DNA of 64,000 nucleotides from positions 38,192,104 to 38,256,103 of the forward strand of contig CM070725.1 in assembly GCA_036346275.1 (NCBI GenBank). The letters are read 5' to 3'. This document shows, piece by piece, positions 41,250 to 54,329 of this stretch. The notes beneath the pieces are model-generated. The model was not told the origin of the DNA. It made no database searches and saw only the letters and a program-made list of their open reading frames with translations. Made by a program: the position numbers and the translations under genes. Source of the stretch: Otatea glauca. Lineage: Eukaryota; Streptophyta; Magnoliopsida; Poales; Poaceae. Numbering within the stretch: the first letter of the stretch is position 1; every line of letters starts with the position of its first letter.

Positions 41250-42410
41250 TTTATGTACATTGTTGTTTGATTGACATCACTAGTTCAAATGTAAGATTTA
41301 TTAGCATAATCATTTTATAAAAGCATCACATACAAGAGAGATAAAAACTGGATGGTGGGCATAGAAGACTTGGAGATAACACAAAATAGCTAAGATTCTA
41401 TCTACTTACTAATCACTTGAAGGTTTTTATACAACTCTTTGGCAACTTCAAGGAACTGAAAACCACTCAACTCTTCCATATGCACATTGCCAAAATGAAA
41501 TCAACCTTTGCTAAGAAAAGGAGATACTCGAGAAAAGAGTACTGATAGAAGTTACGAATTTATAGAAAGAAACAATAAATAATCAATGACCAGTGGATGA
41601 AAATAATATATCACAGTAGCATAAGGGTCAAATTAAAACTAGCTTCCCAAATTCTTTAGGTAGCTATTGAGGTCTAAAAGAAAAGAAATCACCATCTTCA
41701 TGTCAAAAAAGAACCAAAGCTAACTTTGTGGGTCTGGTAACAAACCAAAGACAAATGATCAACCCACTCTAAAAATGGAAGGTCTAGATATTTACAACAT
41801 TAAGAAACTACTTGTGATTGCAATTTACAACATTAAGAAACTCTTGTGCTAGCAATCAAAGTAATGCATTTGCTAACAGTTTTATAGCACACAGCCCAAA
41901 ATTGCATTCCTTTATATGATAGTTTTGACATATTACCATATATACACTGCAAATAAGCTATTTATTAAAGTATGACAATGATGCTAATGGAACAAGTAGC
42001 CAACATAACCCAGACTACAGTCCAGATCATATGTGCTAACATGGAATGGTGCTGCTCATGATCTGGATTATCTGGTTCAGATTGACAGGGCAGGGATACT
42101 AGCACCTGACTTCTATCCAAGTTGATATTCTTAAAATGTCTGTTCATGTTATCACTCACTTCAATCAAAATTTCCTTTCTTAATGTTGTAAATTGCAATC
42201 ACATGGTACATCCCTTCAATGTAGACTTGCCTTTTCCAAGCCACAGATGATGATTCAATTGTTTCACAGAAGACAATTTGGACTAATCAGGGGTAATAAA
42301 TTATACTTTTACTTCAGCATAGAAATTAGATAGGAATATGTTTTTCCATAACATACCTCTGTGTGGAGTTTTGCCATGGGCATCCAATCCCCAGGACCAC
42401 AGAGGTCGAT
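41250..42410 (-). pseudogene. Unidentified minus-strand exons inside the third CACTA element
   Basis: Readable pieces are MEELSGFQFLEVAKELYKNL (ending in a stop near 41410), FKNINLDRSQVLVSLPCQSE (about 42125-42065) with a hydrophobic tail LAHMIWTVVWVMLATC, AWKRQVYIEGMYHVIAIYN (about 42240-42190), and IIDLCGPGDWMPMAKLHTE before a donor-like GAGGTATGTT (about 42410-42355). They have exon-like character but no domain I recognise. They may be a CACTA accessory gene or host sequence. Confidence in any single boundary is low. Confidence 0.3.
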
Positions 42411-42415
42411 AATCT

Positions 42416-45400
42416 TATGGACCGAATCCACCGATTCGAACCCACCGTGTGTTTCTTGCACTATTCCGGGATCAACGCTAGTGCACACAGACTTAACATT
42501 GGTACATATCACATCATACACAACGATAATAGAATAATAGTTCATTTATTGATCTAACTAAATGTATGATCTTATGACCAACTTACATTATTAAGCCACG
42601 CAGGCAAGGCGAAAATATAAGCTAATAATTAGCGGCGGAAAGTAGAAGCGTAGGTAGCTCATCAGTCACCACAGACAACCAGGCAAGGCTCGGACCCTAA
42701 TGACTCGTGTCTTCTTGGACTTCATCTTCCAACACAGTGCAGATTCTTCAGCTGTTGATTATTGTTGTTTGGCAAGGGTGAGTACTTAAAGCACTCCACA
42801 AGTTGTGCAGAATGCGATTCTATTTATCTATATGTAAGGCTTATTCCAAAGGATAGGCTATCATGGCTATTTTGCAATAAGCGGCATTTATGAACGAATC
42901 TGATATATAGATTGTAAAGATGTAAAACAAATAACGATAATAAATAAATTCATATTTCTCAAGTAAACCAAGTTTCCAATCCTAAGTTAAATTCCATCTT
43001 CCACATGGCATTCCGCCATCCCAACCAAGTTGTCCAATTAATTAAGCTAACCCTTAAGCGTAATTCCCGAGCATTGCTCAATACATGACACGGCTATCCG
43101 AATAGTTTCACACTCTGCGGAGGTTATGCACTTTACCCACGTGATACAACCAAACACCACCAAGGCGAGAGATTATAACAAAGCCTTTACAATGCTCTAT
43201 CTTAATCCGATACTACCGCTAAGGTTTCAACAACAAGCGGTCATAAACTCCACATCCGGGGCCCCCTCTTGCGCCATGTGAATTACACCTGACCGGAACT
43301 CACACGACCACGATAGTATCAAAATTAAGACTTTGCAAATTACTCAGCTAGGCTGGCCCATACCAGACATGTGGTTGCATGATTGACTCAGGTCAAAGGC
43401 TTGCAAGGTTAAGTCCTTAGTGTGATCAAGGCAAGACTTCCACATACCATCTGCCCATCGGGCCCACCAACCTCCTCGCCCTTGCCACTTGCCCCAATCT
43501 AAGTGATTATCACCCAGTTGATTACCAAGCACCACGTGCCATCAACAATTCAACATCGTTGCGTGACATGACTCGCCACAACAACTCAATCTCATCGTGT
43601 GATCCCACATGACACACAAGTTCATAACATTGTTCCATATTCCGTTAATCAAGATTAATTAACAATGATTCTGACACATGTGATGACGTGGCATGGCTAA
43701 GCAACTAATACGGTCTAACCTCCAATGTTGATCATAATTATTAATCAACTATATTAAACCAATCTAGGGTGACAATGGTTCATGGCATATAATGACAAGG
43801 TAGGGTATAGATCAATCTGGTATTTTAGCTAAACCCAATCTAATTTGAAACAATTGTATATTTGAAATATATGCAATATTGTAAAACAAACATAGCAATT
43901 TTATAAACATGGGTTCAACATGATCAAAGCACAACTTGCCTTGGAATAGGTCCTGATCTTGATCTGAAGCTTGCTCTTGGGTTGCTTGATCTTCCTCCAA
44001 GCGTCGCACAATTCAACGTCTCACGCGTGCAAGAAAGAGAAAAGCAAATAAATGCCAAAACAGAGAGCAATTGAACTCCAAAAATCAATTAAAATTCACC
44101 ATTAAATAGATCTCAATTTTACAAATTTTTAGAAACTGGAATCACTCAATTCCGAGTTACAATGCAAAAGATATAGCCTTTTGAAGTTTGAAATAAATCT
44201 TGAAATCGAGAAAATCGAGAAAATACGAATTAACAGATTTATTTTTATACTAAAAATCGATTTATGACGTCAGCGTGACGTCACCATGGACCGAACCAAC
44301 GAGCTCGACCGTGGCCTCGGCGCATAGACACAGGTCCACGAGACCTCCTCGGTCCACCGTGAACCGGCGCCGACGCCTCGAAACCGCAGGCGCCACGCGT
44401 CTCGTCCCGATTGGTCGCGGCCACGCCCGCCCGATCGCAACACGCGCACGCATCTGGTCCGATCCGATCGAGCGGCGGCAGGACACATGCGGCGCGGTTC
44501 AATCCTCCCGTTCGCTCGGTCAAACGGTCAAAAACTCACCGAGACTAATGGCGAAACGGCGGCGAAAAAACCACGGAGATGAGGAAGAAGCTACGGCGAT
44601 GGCGTTAGGCGTGTCCCGGCGTGAACAAGTGGCCGTCGGCGCGGCACACCTTGGCGAATCGGATCTGGAACCAAAGCGCCAAAACCGCTGAATCGGTGGC
44701 GTTCTTTAGCGAAAACCTCGGCGGTGCGGCGTATCAACTCCGGCGAGCTCCGGCGTGTTCTCGTCGAATCTCGCGAAACCCTTCCGACCAAAGGCTGCGG
44801 CGCCGATGGCGATTCTCGGGAAGGCTGCGGACCCCCTTAAATAGCCTCGGCGACCACGCGGGTGCACGAAAACCAACCGACGCGGCGGCGGAGTCCTTCC
44901 GGACACGGCGGCGAATCCGAGTCCCGCGGAGCGATTCACAACAACCGTCCCACGTGGCGCAGCGAACGCACCGGATTTCCCGGCGAGATCAATCGGGCCT
45001 TCGCTTGGATCAGCGGCTGCGATCGATTAGGGTTACGGAAAGACACGATCCACCACGACCACGCGATCACGATCCTATGGCTTAGCGCGTTCGGCGTGGC
45101 ATGACACAAGCCATCGATCGCGATCCAACGGCTCGACACGATTTCCTCTCAGGATCATGGGCTAATCGGGCGCGTTCCTTTGGTCGCACCGCGATGTATG
45201 GGCCGAGCCCAACAACTGTTCACCGATTTTCAAAGGGTTTCCCAATTAAAATAATTCTAGAAATTCATTTTATTTATTTTAGGCAATAAAACTATTAGGA
45301 AAAATCCAGAAAAATCTCAAAAATACTTTGAGACATTACGGACTCAAATAAAATATTTTGACAAAACTTTATTTTGACTTTGCACAGATTTAAATAGATT

Positions 45401-45531
45401 TGAATAAAAGGCAATAAACTTGATTTGAATTTAATTCCAATAAATCGAGAAAAATCCAAATAAATTCATAAAAACACAAATGCACTTTTAAGCAATAAAA
45501 ACTTAATTAAGCTGAATTTTGGGATGTTACA
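42416..45531 (-). repeat. Tekay LTR A (outer, 3' side on the minus strand)
   Basis: On the minus strand it begins TGTAACATCCCAAAATTC at 45531. It contains CTATTTAAGG as TATA box (about 44836-44844), a GC-rich stretch (44270-45230) and an AT-rich rest. The end at 42416 reads CGGTCCATA rather than the expected CA, apparently altered. A short minus-strand frame (43812-44009) is the same in all three LTRs and is not known as a gene. Confidence 0.92.
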
Positions 45532-45545
45532 AACCTCCCCCATAT
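45532..45545 (-). other. Polypurine tract of internal region 1
   Basis: On the minus strand GGGGGAGG directly precedes the TGTAACATCCC start of LTR A. It primes plus-strand DNA synthesis in LTR elements. The second internal region has the same tract at 54314-54325. Confidence 0.75.
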
Positions 45546-48500
45546 GAGAATCTCGGCAGAGATTCGGGGCTAACTATAAGTAGGTTAGAATTCGACTTTA
45601 AATCTTCTTCTCGCTCCCAAGTGGCTTCACTTTGAATGATTGCTCCATTGAACTCTGCAAAGCGAATAGACTTGTTTACGGTCTTGCGCTCCATAACATC
45701 AAAATTACGATCGGTTGCTCTTTATAAGTCAAATCTTCTTGCGGCTCTATTGCATCCAGCGGGTTTGCTCTGTGGCACTCTGAGACACTTCTTAGGCTGC
45801 GATACATGGAATACATCATGCACTCACCGCCAATGGTAGGGCAACTCTAAGCGATAAGCTACCTCTACTCGGCGGCTCGGAATCTTGAGCGGACCCACAT
45901 ATCTTGGTGCAAGCTTCCCTTTAACGTGGAATCTCTTAACGCCCTTAAGAGGGTAACCACGAGGTACACATGATCTTACGGTTCAAAACTCAAATCTCGG
46001 CGACGATTATCGGCGTAGCTTTTACTGTCTTGGTGTGCTATCTTTAATCTCTCTCGATCATTGCTACTTGACTTTACGCCTCTTGAGGATATCGGCCCAA
46101 ACACCAAGCGTTCTCCGTTTCATTCCAATTCAGCGAGTCGACAAGCACGTCCATACAGCGCCTCGAATGGTGACATCTGTAGGCTAGCTTGATAACTATT
46201 ATTATAAGGCTGAATTACGCATATGGCAAACATTTATCCCAAGAGGTAGCATAAGCTAAGGCACAAGCTCTCAACATATCCTCTAAGATCGATTTACTCT
46301 TTCGATCGACCATCATACATGCTGGGTGATATCTTTGTCTTGAAATTGAGACGGGTTCCCATTGCTTCATGCAACTTATTCCAAAACCTTGAGGTAAATT
46401 GGGTACCTCATGCGACACAATCTTCTTTGGCACTCCATGCAAACATACAATCCTTGACATGTACGATTACGCCAAGCGATCTCGGAGTAAGTGGTCTTTC
46501 TTGGGATGAAATGGCGACCTTGGTTAAGCGATCCACAATAACCCAAATGGAATCGTAACCTTTACGAGTCTTAGGTAGACCGGTGATAAAATCCATCCCG
46601 ATTTCCTCCACTTCCATTCCGAATTTTCAGCGGTTGCAACAAACGGCGGGTCTTTGGTGCATAGCCTTTACTCTCGACACGTCGCATAATGCAACATGCT
46701 CGACCACTTCACGCTTCATATTGGCCACGAATCTCTCCTTCAAATCTGGTACATCTTGGCACTTCTGGATGAATTGAGTACTTAGAATCGTGAGCCTCCT
46801 CAAGAATCAATTGCTTTAGCTCCTTTTTATCCGATGCACAAATTCGGCTTTTAAAGAACATGGTTCCTTGCTCATCAGTGAAATCTAAGGCTAGGCCTTC
46901 TTCCTTTTAGTCTTGATTTTTGAAATTTTATCGTCATCTTGTTGACCTTCTTTAATCTGATCCTCTAGTGTTGGCTTCACTTCTAGCGCGGCTATCATTC
47001 CTTAGAACGACTTCCAATCTTAGCTTCGAAATTCCTTGCATAATTCCGGTTGATCCTCCATTGACAATGTATTTGCGCTATGGCTCTTTCGACTCGAGCA
47101 TACGCCACCACATTGGCTTTTCGGGTGATAATGGATTCCCATATTATAGTCCTTAATTAGCTCCACCATCTTGTTGTCTCATATTAGTCGACTTGAGTGA
47201 ATATGTATTTGAGACTCTTATGGTCCGTATATATCTCACATCTATTTCCTATGAGATAATGGCGCCATATCTTTAAAGCATGCACTACTGACTAACTCCA
47301 AATCATCGTTGGGTAATTCACTTCATGCGGTCTCAATTGTCTCGATGCATAAGCAGCGACTTTGCCTTCTTGCGTTAACACGCATCCCAAGCCTTGCTTG
47401 AAGCATCGCGATAAATATCAAATCCATTACGCACATCGCGCAATACTAATACGAGGCCGTTGTTAAACGCTTCTTTAATTCCATGAAACTTTTCTCGCAC
47501 TGGCGTCCATGCAAACTTCTTTTCTTTCTTCAACAAGCTGCGTCGGGGTTTAGCAATTGTCGAAATCCTTCTATGAGCCGAGCGGTAATATCCGCCATTC
47601 CCGAAAACTACGAATCGAGTAATGGACTTGGTGGCTCCCAATGCAACACTGCGTCCACTTTCTTTGGGATCAATCTGCGACTCCTTTGGTAGTCATTACA
47701 TGACCGAGAAATTCAACTTTCTCCTTCCAAAATTCACACTTGCTAAACTTAGCATATAGTTGATGCTCTCGCACTGTCTAAAACCATTCTCGGATGTTAC
47801 GCATGCTCTTCCTCCGTCTTGAGTAAACCAAGATATCGTCTATGAAGACTACAACAAACTTGTCCAAGTAATCCATGAAGACTTTATTCATCATGTTCAT
47901 GAAATATCTTTGGGGCATTAGTCAATCCGAATGACATGATTGTGAACTCGTAATGTCCATATCGCGTAAGCGCAGTCTTAGGTACATCCTCCGCTCGGAT
48001 CTTCAGCGATGGTATCACGAGCGAAGATCTATCTTGGAGAAAACTCCAGCTCCTCTTAGCGATCAAATAAGTCGTCGATCACGGGCAGCGGATACTTATT
48101 CTTGATCGTTACTTCATTAAGTGCACGATGGTCGATGCACATTCTAAGACTTCCATCCTTCTTGCGAACAAACAAAACGGGGCTCCCCGGCGATGAACTT
48201 GGTCTAATGAAACCTTTCTCTTGCGGTTCCTCAATCGCTTCTTCATTTCTACTAACTCGTCGGTAGGCATCCGATATGGTCTCTTTGATATCGGTCTTTG
48301 TACACGGTGCTAACTTCGATGACAAACTCGATATCACGATCGGTGGCAATCTGGCAAATCTTACGAAATACATCCGGGTATTCTCGCTCTTGGCACATCT
48401 TCCATCTTGATGGCTTTCACTTTGTTGACCGTTAATTGCCTCGGAATCTGCGGTCGCTTGAAACTCCACTTTCTTGCCACTAGGGCCTTCCAAGGTCACG

Positions 48501-49972
48501 ATCCTTCGCCACAATCTAAAACGACCTTATGCTTGGACAGCCAATCCATTCCAAGGATGGCGTCTAGGGATTGCGCATCTATCAAGATAAGATTCGCGAG
48601 AAATTCTATCCCATCCATAAGCAACTTAGCTCCCAAACACCCAAGGCTAGATCTAAGCTCGGATCACGGGCTTGGACTAAAACACACACTTAAGATTCAC
48701 CACTTTAAATCCATTCTTGGTTGCAAAACTTTGAGAAACAAGCGAATCTGCGAAGCTCGAGAATCAAACAAAGCATGGCAGTCTTGAGTTGACCAGGAAC
48801 TTACCCAGATCGGCGTCTCGCAGCTTCACGAGCTCCATCGTGGTGATGTGGTTGATTCTTCCACGCCTTTTTGATTGCGGCGTTGCTCGGCTTGGCTTGG
48901 TGCGATTTCCTCTGATGTTGGTGCTTTAGCGGTGTTGTTCCCGTGTTGAAGCGAGGCGGTGTGATGCCTCCTTACGTGGACACCTATTTGAAAAGTGCCA
49001 CGGCTCATTGCAAGTATAGCATCTCTTCACTGCAGATCGCGATTTCCCCACAGGTGCATTGTTGCCTTGCGTGGGGGTGCGAAATTCGATTGGCGGGCGA
49101 GTGTAGGGGTTGATGTCTTGTTCCGGGTGGTGGTTGGAATCTAGCAAATTCTTTGTGGTGACATCCTCAAGCGTAGATGGTTTGGGCGTCCACCACGATT
49201 GTTCATCAAGCGCTTACGGTTTTCACCTAGCTCTTTGCGCTTATCCTCTAGGATCAAAGCCTTATTTACCACTCCAAAATCTGGGAAATTGTGGGTAATC
49301 GGTCCCACTGTAGTCTGAGTTGATCCCTTCATGAAGCGAGGCGTAAGCTTTATCTGTCGCTCGTCTTGGGGCATAGCGAGCTAATCGAGTAAATTTGTTC
49401 AAGTATTCGACCACTTGGTTGGCCTCCTTGCTTCAAAGCTACGAACTCCTCCTTCTTAAGATCCATCATTCCCTGCAGGACATGAATCTTGGCGGAAAGC
49501 ATTAGTGAACTCCTCCCGGGTTATCTCTTGCGGGGCTCCATGGCGGCACGATAATTCTCCCACCATTCTGCGCGGTTCCTTCAAGTTGATGAGGCGTGAG
49601 AGCACCTTCTCATTGCCCTCACCTTTGAGTGATGTGCGACTTCTTCTCAATGGTCCTAAGCCAATCATCGGCTTCCAAAGGATTCACATTTCGAAAAAGT
49701 TGGTGGCCTAGTCCTCATAAAATCGATAGCTTTGACATAGGTCGAGGTCCACCATGATTGTTCGAGTTGCGGGGTTGTTGTGATTCTTCTCACGCATTGG
49801 TCATCTCTTGCATCTCTTGCATCATTATCTGCATCGCTTGAGTCATCTTTGCAAGGAATGCTCCCAGATTCTGCATGTCCACTTGGCGGTGGTTGAGGGC
49901 TGCCTCCATCATTGGGATTGTCATTGGACGCGATCCACTTCAAGCACCGTTGTTTCCTCGAGTATTCACCAT
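45546..49972 (-). pseudogene. Tekay gag-pol, internal region 1, frameshifted
   Basis: It starts MVNTR at 49972. Gag contains MTQAMQIMM, a Retrotrans_gag region (about 49690-49300) and a CCHC knuckle, CYTCNEPWHFSNRC (about 49027-48986). The protease region ends in ILGMDWL (about 48560-48540). The RT reads FIRPSSSPGSPVLFVRKKDG and NEVTIKNKYPLPVIDDLF (48230-48060), with FIDDIL at about 47840-47825. RNase H lies about 47340-47160. The integrase has MDFITGLPKTRKGYDSIWV (46600-46540) and ERVNQILEDMLRACALAY-type sequence (about 46300-46240). A chromodomain-like end (ERKTVNKSIRFAE, ATWEREEDL; 45690-45600) may target insertion to heterochromatin. Frame changes coincide with CTG/CAG/CCG triplets where copy 2 often reads correctly. 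Intactness therefore cannot be judged. Confidence 0.85.
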
Positions 49973-50242
49973 CGATAATTGCCTCTTAGGTTAGGAAAGG
50001 TAGATGTAGCATAGATGAGAAGTAAGAATTTCTAAAGCGGGAGATATGTTATACCCAAACTGAACAATTCTTTATTTAACTTGGTATGGTGCTTATTTAA
50101 GCCTACAAGCTTTGCAACACATCTTGCACTTTCAAGAATACAAAGAAGCAAACTAAACACGAACCTTAACGTCAACTAGAAAGGTAAAGGCTAACTTAAA
50201 GCGCGACTCACACTCGAGTCTCAACACGGCTCAAGGTGACAC

Positions 50243-51006
50243 TCACTCATCCGACCACCTGGGTGAGGCGATCCGGCGCATACCGGCGGGTGGGTGGCAT
50301 CGGGCAAACCTATCCCGATGACCTATTCTGGGTCCTCTGCAACAGCAGGTCTGCACTCCCTCTGGCTCCCACTCTCGCTCCTCTGGATCCTCCTCGGACT
50401 CCTCGGTGGCTCTGAACTCTACGAGTCACGCGCTCCACTCGTCCTCAAGCGCCTCGGGGCCTCTCCCAGCTCGGTGATCATCCCGATGGTGAAGCACGGG
50501 TCACCTCGAGTTCTGCTCTGCTACTCACGAGTGCCTCGTACACGTCTCCGGCTCTGGGTAGTATCTCTCATGTGATCCTCCCAGGCAAGGGCGAACTCGC
50601 AAGGTGCGTCGCGTGAGCACACTCGCTCCCCTCAATCCGTCGTCTTGGCGCGCTTGAACGTCCGGGTGAAGGCGGAACAGCGAGTCGTGAAGCTCGTCGG
50701 CGTAGTCGCGGCGGAACCGGCGAAGAGCAAGGCGGCGACCTCTGGATTGCAACCTCGTGCGAGAATCTTCGCGCGAGATGTTGATTGGCTGCTAGCTTCC
50801 TCGTTCTCGGCGTAGATGATCAACTTGCAAATGAATCCTCGGTGAACACCATTCACTGTCCAGCTGCCTCCTCGGTAAAGTGGACGATAGAAGCCTCCAA
50901 GCGTCTGAAGTACTCTCCACAACTCCATGGCGTAGCCGCCAGCTGACTCCTCAAAGGTCGGAACGATCGGCATCTGCTCCACAAGAACTTTGCATAAGAG
51001 CTCCAT
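50243..51006 (-). pseudogene. Extra ORF (orf0-like) upstream of gag, copy 1
   Basis: It starts MELLCKVLVEQMPIV at 51006 and reads ELWRVLQTLGGFYRPLYRGG, VHRGFICKLIIYAE and further pieces in shifted frames, down to the stop at 50243. About 250 codons in all. It lies between the PBS and gag, on the coding strand, with a spacer of about 270 bp before MVNTR. Rice RIRE3 and RIRE8 were described with an ORF in this position (from memory). No known domain is recognised. Frameshifts match positions that differ from copy 2, so sequencing error is likely. Confidence 0.7.
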
Positions 51007-51170
51007 CCAAAACGGCCAGTAAAACGGTAAATTCAGTCAAGGCAAGAAGTAGAGAATGAGATGAGTCAAGAGTGTTCTATTAGTCAAGTTTGGATTTTCT
51101 TTTAGAAAATAGTTTTGGACTCTCACAAGACACCTCCATACTATCTAGGGCCAAGACCTACGGTCGGTAT

Positions 51171-51181
51171 GCTCGATACCA
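51171..51181 (-). other. Primer-binding site of internal region 1
   Basis: On the minus strand TGGTATCGAGC follows LTR B by two to three bases. It matches the initiator-methionine-tRNA PBS TGGTATCAGAGC except for a missing A in the CAG triplet, one of the positions where this assembly often drops bases. Confidence 0.75.
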
Positions 51182-51183
51182 CC

Positions 51184-54100
51184 TACGTAAGGACCGAATC
51201 CACGATTCGAACCCACCGTGTTCTTGCACTATTCCCGGGATCAGCGCTAGTGCACACAAACTTAACATTGGTACATATCACATCATACACAACGATAATA
51301 GAATAATAGTTCATTTATTGATATAACTAAATGTATGATCTTATGACCAACTTACATTATTAAGCCACGCAGGCAAGGTGAAAATATAAGCTAATAATTA
51401 AGCGTGGGAAAGTAGAAGCGTAGGTAGCTCATCGGTCACCACAGAACAACCGACAAGGCTCGGACCCTAATGACTCGTGTCTTCTTGGACTTCATCTTCC
51501 AACACAGTGTAGATTCTTCAGCTGTTGATTATTGTTGTTTGGCAAGGGTGAGTACTTAAAGCACTCAACAAGTTGTGCATGAGAATGCAATTCTATTTAT
51601 CTATATGTAAGGCTTATTCCAAAGGATAGGCTATCATGGCTATTTTGCAATAAGCGACATTTATGAACGAATCTGATATATAGATTGTAAAGATGTAAAA
51701 CAAATAACGATAATAAATAAATTGATATTTCTCAAGTAAACCAAGTTTCCAATCCTAAGTTAAATTCCATCTTCCACATGGCATTCCGCCATCCCAACCA
51801 AGTTGTCCAATTAATTAAGCTAACCCTTAGCTGTAATTCCGAGCATTGCTCAATACATGAAACACGGCTATCCGAATAGTTTCACACTCTGCGAGAGGTT
51901 ATGCACTTTACCCGTGTGATACAACCAAACACCACCAAGGCGAGAGATTATAACAAAGCCTTTACAATGCTCTATCTTAATCCGATACTACCGCTAAGGT
52001 TTCAACAACTTTGGCGGGTGCATAAACTCCCATCCGGGGCCCCCTCTTGCGCCATGTGAATTACACCTGACCGGGAACTCACACCGACCACGATAGTATC
52101 AAAATTAAGACTTTGCAAATTACTCGGCTAAGTGGCCCATACGGACATGTGGTTGCATGATTGACTCGGTCAAAGGCTTGCAAGGTTAAGTCCTTAGTGT
52201 GATCAAGGCAAGACTTCCACATACCATCGCCCATCGGGCCCACCTTGGCCTCCTCGCCCTTGCCACTTGCCCCAATCTAAGTGATTATCACCCGGTTGAT
52301 TACCAAGCACCACGTGCCATCAACAATTCAACATCGTTGCGTGACATGACTCGCCACAACAACTCAATCTCATCGTGTGATCCCACATGACACACAAGTT
52401 CATAACATTGTTCCATATTCCGTTAATCAAGATTAATTAACAATGATTACGACACATGTGATGGCGTGGCATGGCTAAGCAACTAATACGGTCTAACCTC
52501 CAATGTTGATCATAATTATTAATCAACTATATTAAACCAATCTAGGGTGACAATGGTTCATGGCATATAATGACAAGGTAGGGTATAGATCAATCTGGTA
52601 TTTTAGCTAAACCCAATCTAATTTGAAACAATTGTATATTTGAAATATATGCAATATTGTAAAACAAACATAGCAATTTTATAAACATGGGTTCAACATG
52701 ATCAAAGCACAACTTGCCTTGGAATAGGTCCTGATCTTGATCTGAAGCCTGCTCTTGGGTTGCTTGATCTTCCTCAAGCGTCGCACAATTCAACGTCTCA
52801 CGCGTCACAGAAAGAGAAAAGCAAATAAATGCCAAAACAGAGAGCAATTGAACTCCAAAAATCAATTAAAATTCACCATTAAATAGATCTCAATTTTACA
52901 AATTTTTAGAAACTGGAATCACTCAATTCCGAGTTACAATGCAAAAGATATAGCCTTTTGAAGTTTGAAATAAATACTGAAATCAGAAAATCAGAAAATA
53001 CGAATTAACAGATTTATTTTTATACTAAAAAATCGATTTATGACGTCAGCGTGACGTCAGCCATGGACCGAACCAACCAGAGCTCGACACGTGGCCTCGG
53101 CGCATGGACACGGTCCACGAGACCTCCTCGGTCCACCGTGAACCCGGCGCGACGCCTCGAAACCCGCAGCGCCCAGCGTCTCGTCCCGATTGGTCGCGTG
53201 CCCGCCCGCCCGATCGCAACACGCAGGCGCGCATCTACGGTCCGATCCGATCGAGCGGCGAGACACATGCGGCAGCGGTTCAATCCTCCCGTTCGCTCGA
53301 TCCGACGGTCAAAAACTCACCCGAGACTAATGGCGAAGCGGCGGCGAAGAAAACCACCGGAGATGAGGAAGAAGCTACGGCGATGGCGTTAAGCGTGTCC
53401 CCGCGTGAACAAGTGGCCGTCGTCGACGCGGCACACCTTGGCGAATCCGGATCACGAACCAAAACGCGAAACCGGCGGTGGCGTTCTTTAGCGAAAACCT
53501 CGGCGGTGCGGCGTATCAACTCGACGAGCTCCGGGCGTGTTCTCGTCGAATCTCGCGAAACCCTTCCGACCAAAAGCTGCGGCGCCACGATGGCGATTCT
53601 CGGGAAAGTGCGGACCCCTTAAATAGCCTCGGCGACCACGCGCGGTGCTGGAAAACCAACGGCGCGCGGGCGGAGTCCTTCTCGGACACGGCGGCGGTTC
53701 CGAGTCCCGCGGAGGCGATTCACGACAACCGTCCACGTGGCGCAGCGAACGCCGGATTTCCCGGCGAGATCAATCGGGCCTTCGCTTGGATCAGCGGCTG
53801 CGATCGATTAGGGTTCGGAAAGACCACGATCCACCACGACCACGCGATCACGATCCTATGGCTTAGGCGCGTTCGGCGTGGCATGACACAAGCCATCGAT
53901 CGCGATCCAACGGCTCGACACGATTTCCTCTGGGATCATGGGCTAATCGGGCGCGTTCCTTTGGGCGCACACGCGCGGTGTGGGCGAGCCCAACACTTGT
54001 TCACCGATTTTCAAAGGTTTTCCAATTAAAATAATTCTAGAAATTCATTTTATTTATTTTAGGCAATAAAACTATTAGGAAAAATCCAAGAAAAATCTCA

Positions 54101-54313
54101 AAAATACTTTGAGACATTACGGACTCAAATAAAATATTTTTGACAAAACTTTATTTTGACTTTGCACAGATTTAAATAGATTTGAATAAAGGCAATAAAC
54201 TTGATTTGAATTTAATTCAAATAAATCGAGAAAAATCCAAATAAATTCCATAAAAACACAAATGCACTTTTAAGCAATAAAAACTTAATTAAGCCAAATT
54301 TTGGGATGTTACA
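51184..54313 (-). repeat. Tekay LTR B (central, shared by both internal regions)
   Basis: 3130 bp, starting TGTAACATCCC at 54313 on the minus strand. TATA box CTATTTAAGG at 53617-53626. It serves as 5' LTR of internal region 1 and 3' LTR of internal region 2. It has no private target-site duplication. Confidence 0.92.
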
Positions 54314-54325
54314 AACCTCCCCCTT
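54314..54325 (-). other. Polypurine tract of internal region 2
   Basis: GGGGGAGG on the minus strand immediately before LTR B. Confidence 0.75.
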
Positions 54326-54329
54326 ATGA

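Larger units (their letters stand above)
40720..42410 (-). mobile_element. Third CACTA element, left end and part of the interior
   Basis: It begins CACTACCTTGAAAAAGGCC at 40720. About twelve subterminal ATCAGTGGCGGTT / AACCGCCACTGAT-type motifs follow to 41180, then the hairpin shared with the other two CACTA elements (41218-41240). Genes should therefore run on the minus strand. The interior continues to 42410, is interrupted by the Tekay array and should resume at 63101. No right TIR is in the window. Confidence 0.6.

Noticed and set aside
44275..45085. Plus-strand frames in the GC-rich part of the Tekay LTRs (also about 53051-54029 and 61918-62646)
   Set aside because: Same position in all three LTRs, antisense to the element, lengths vary with indels, no motif.
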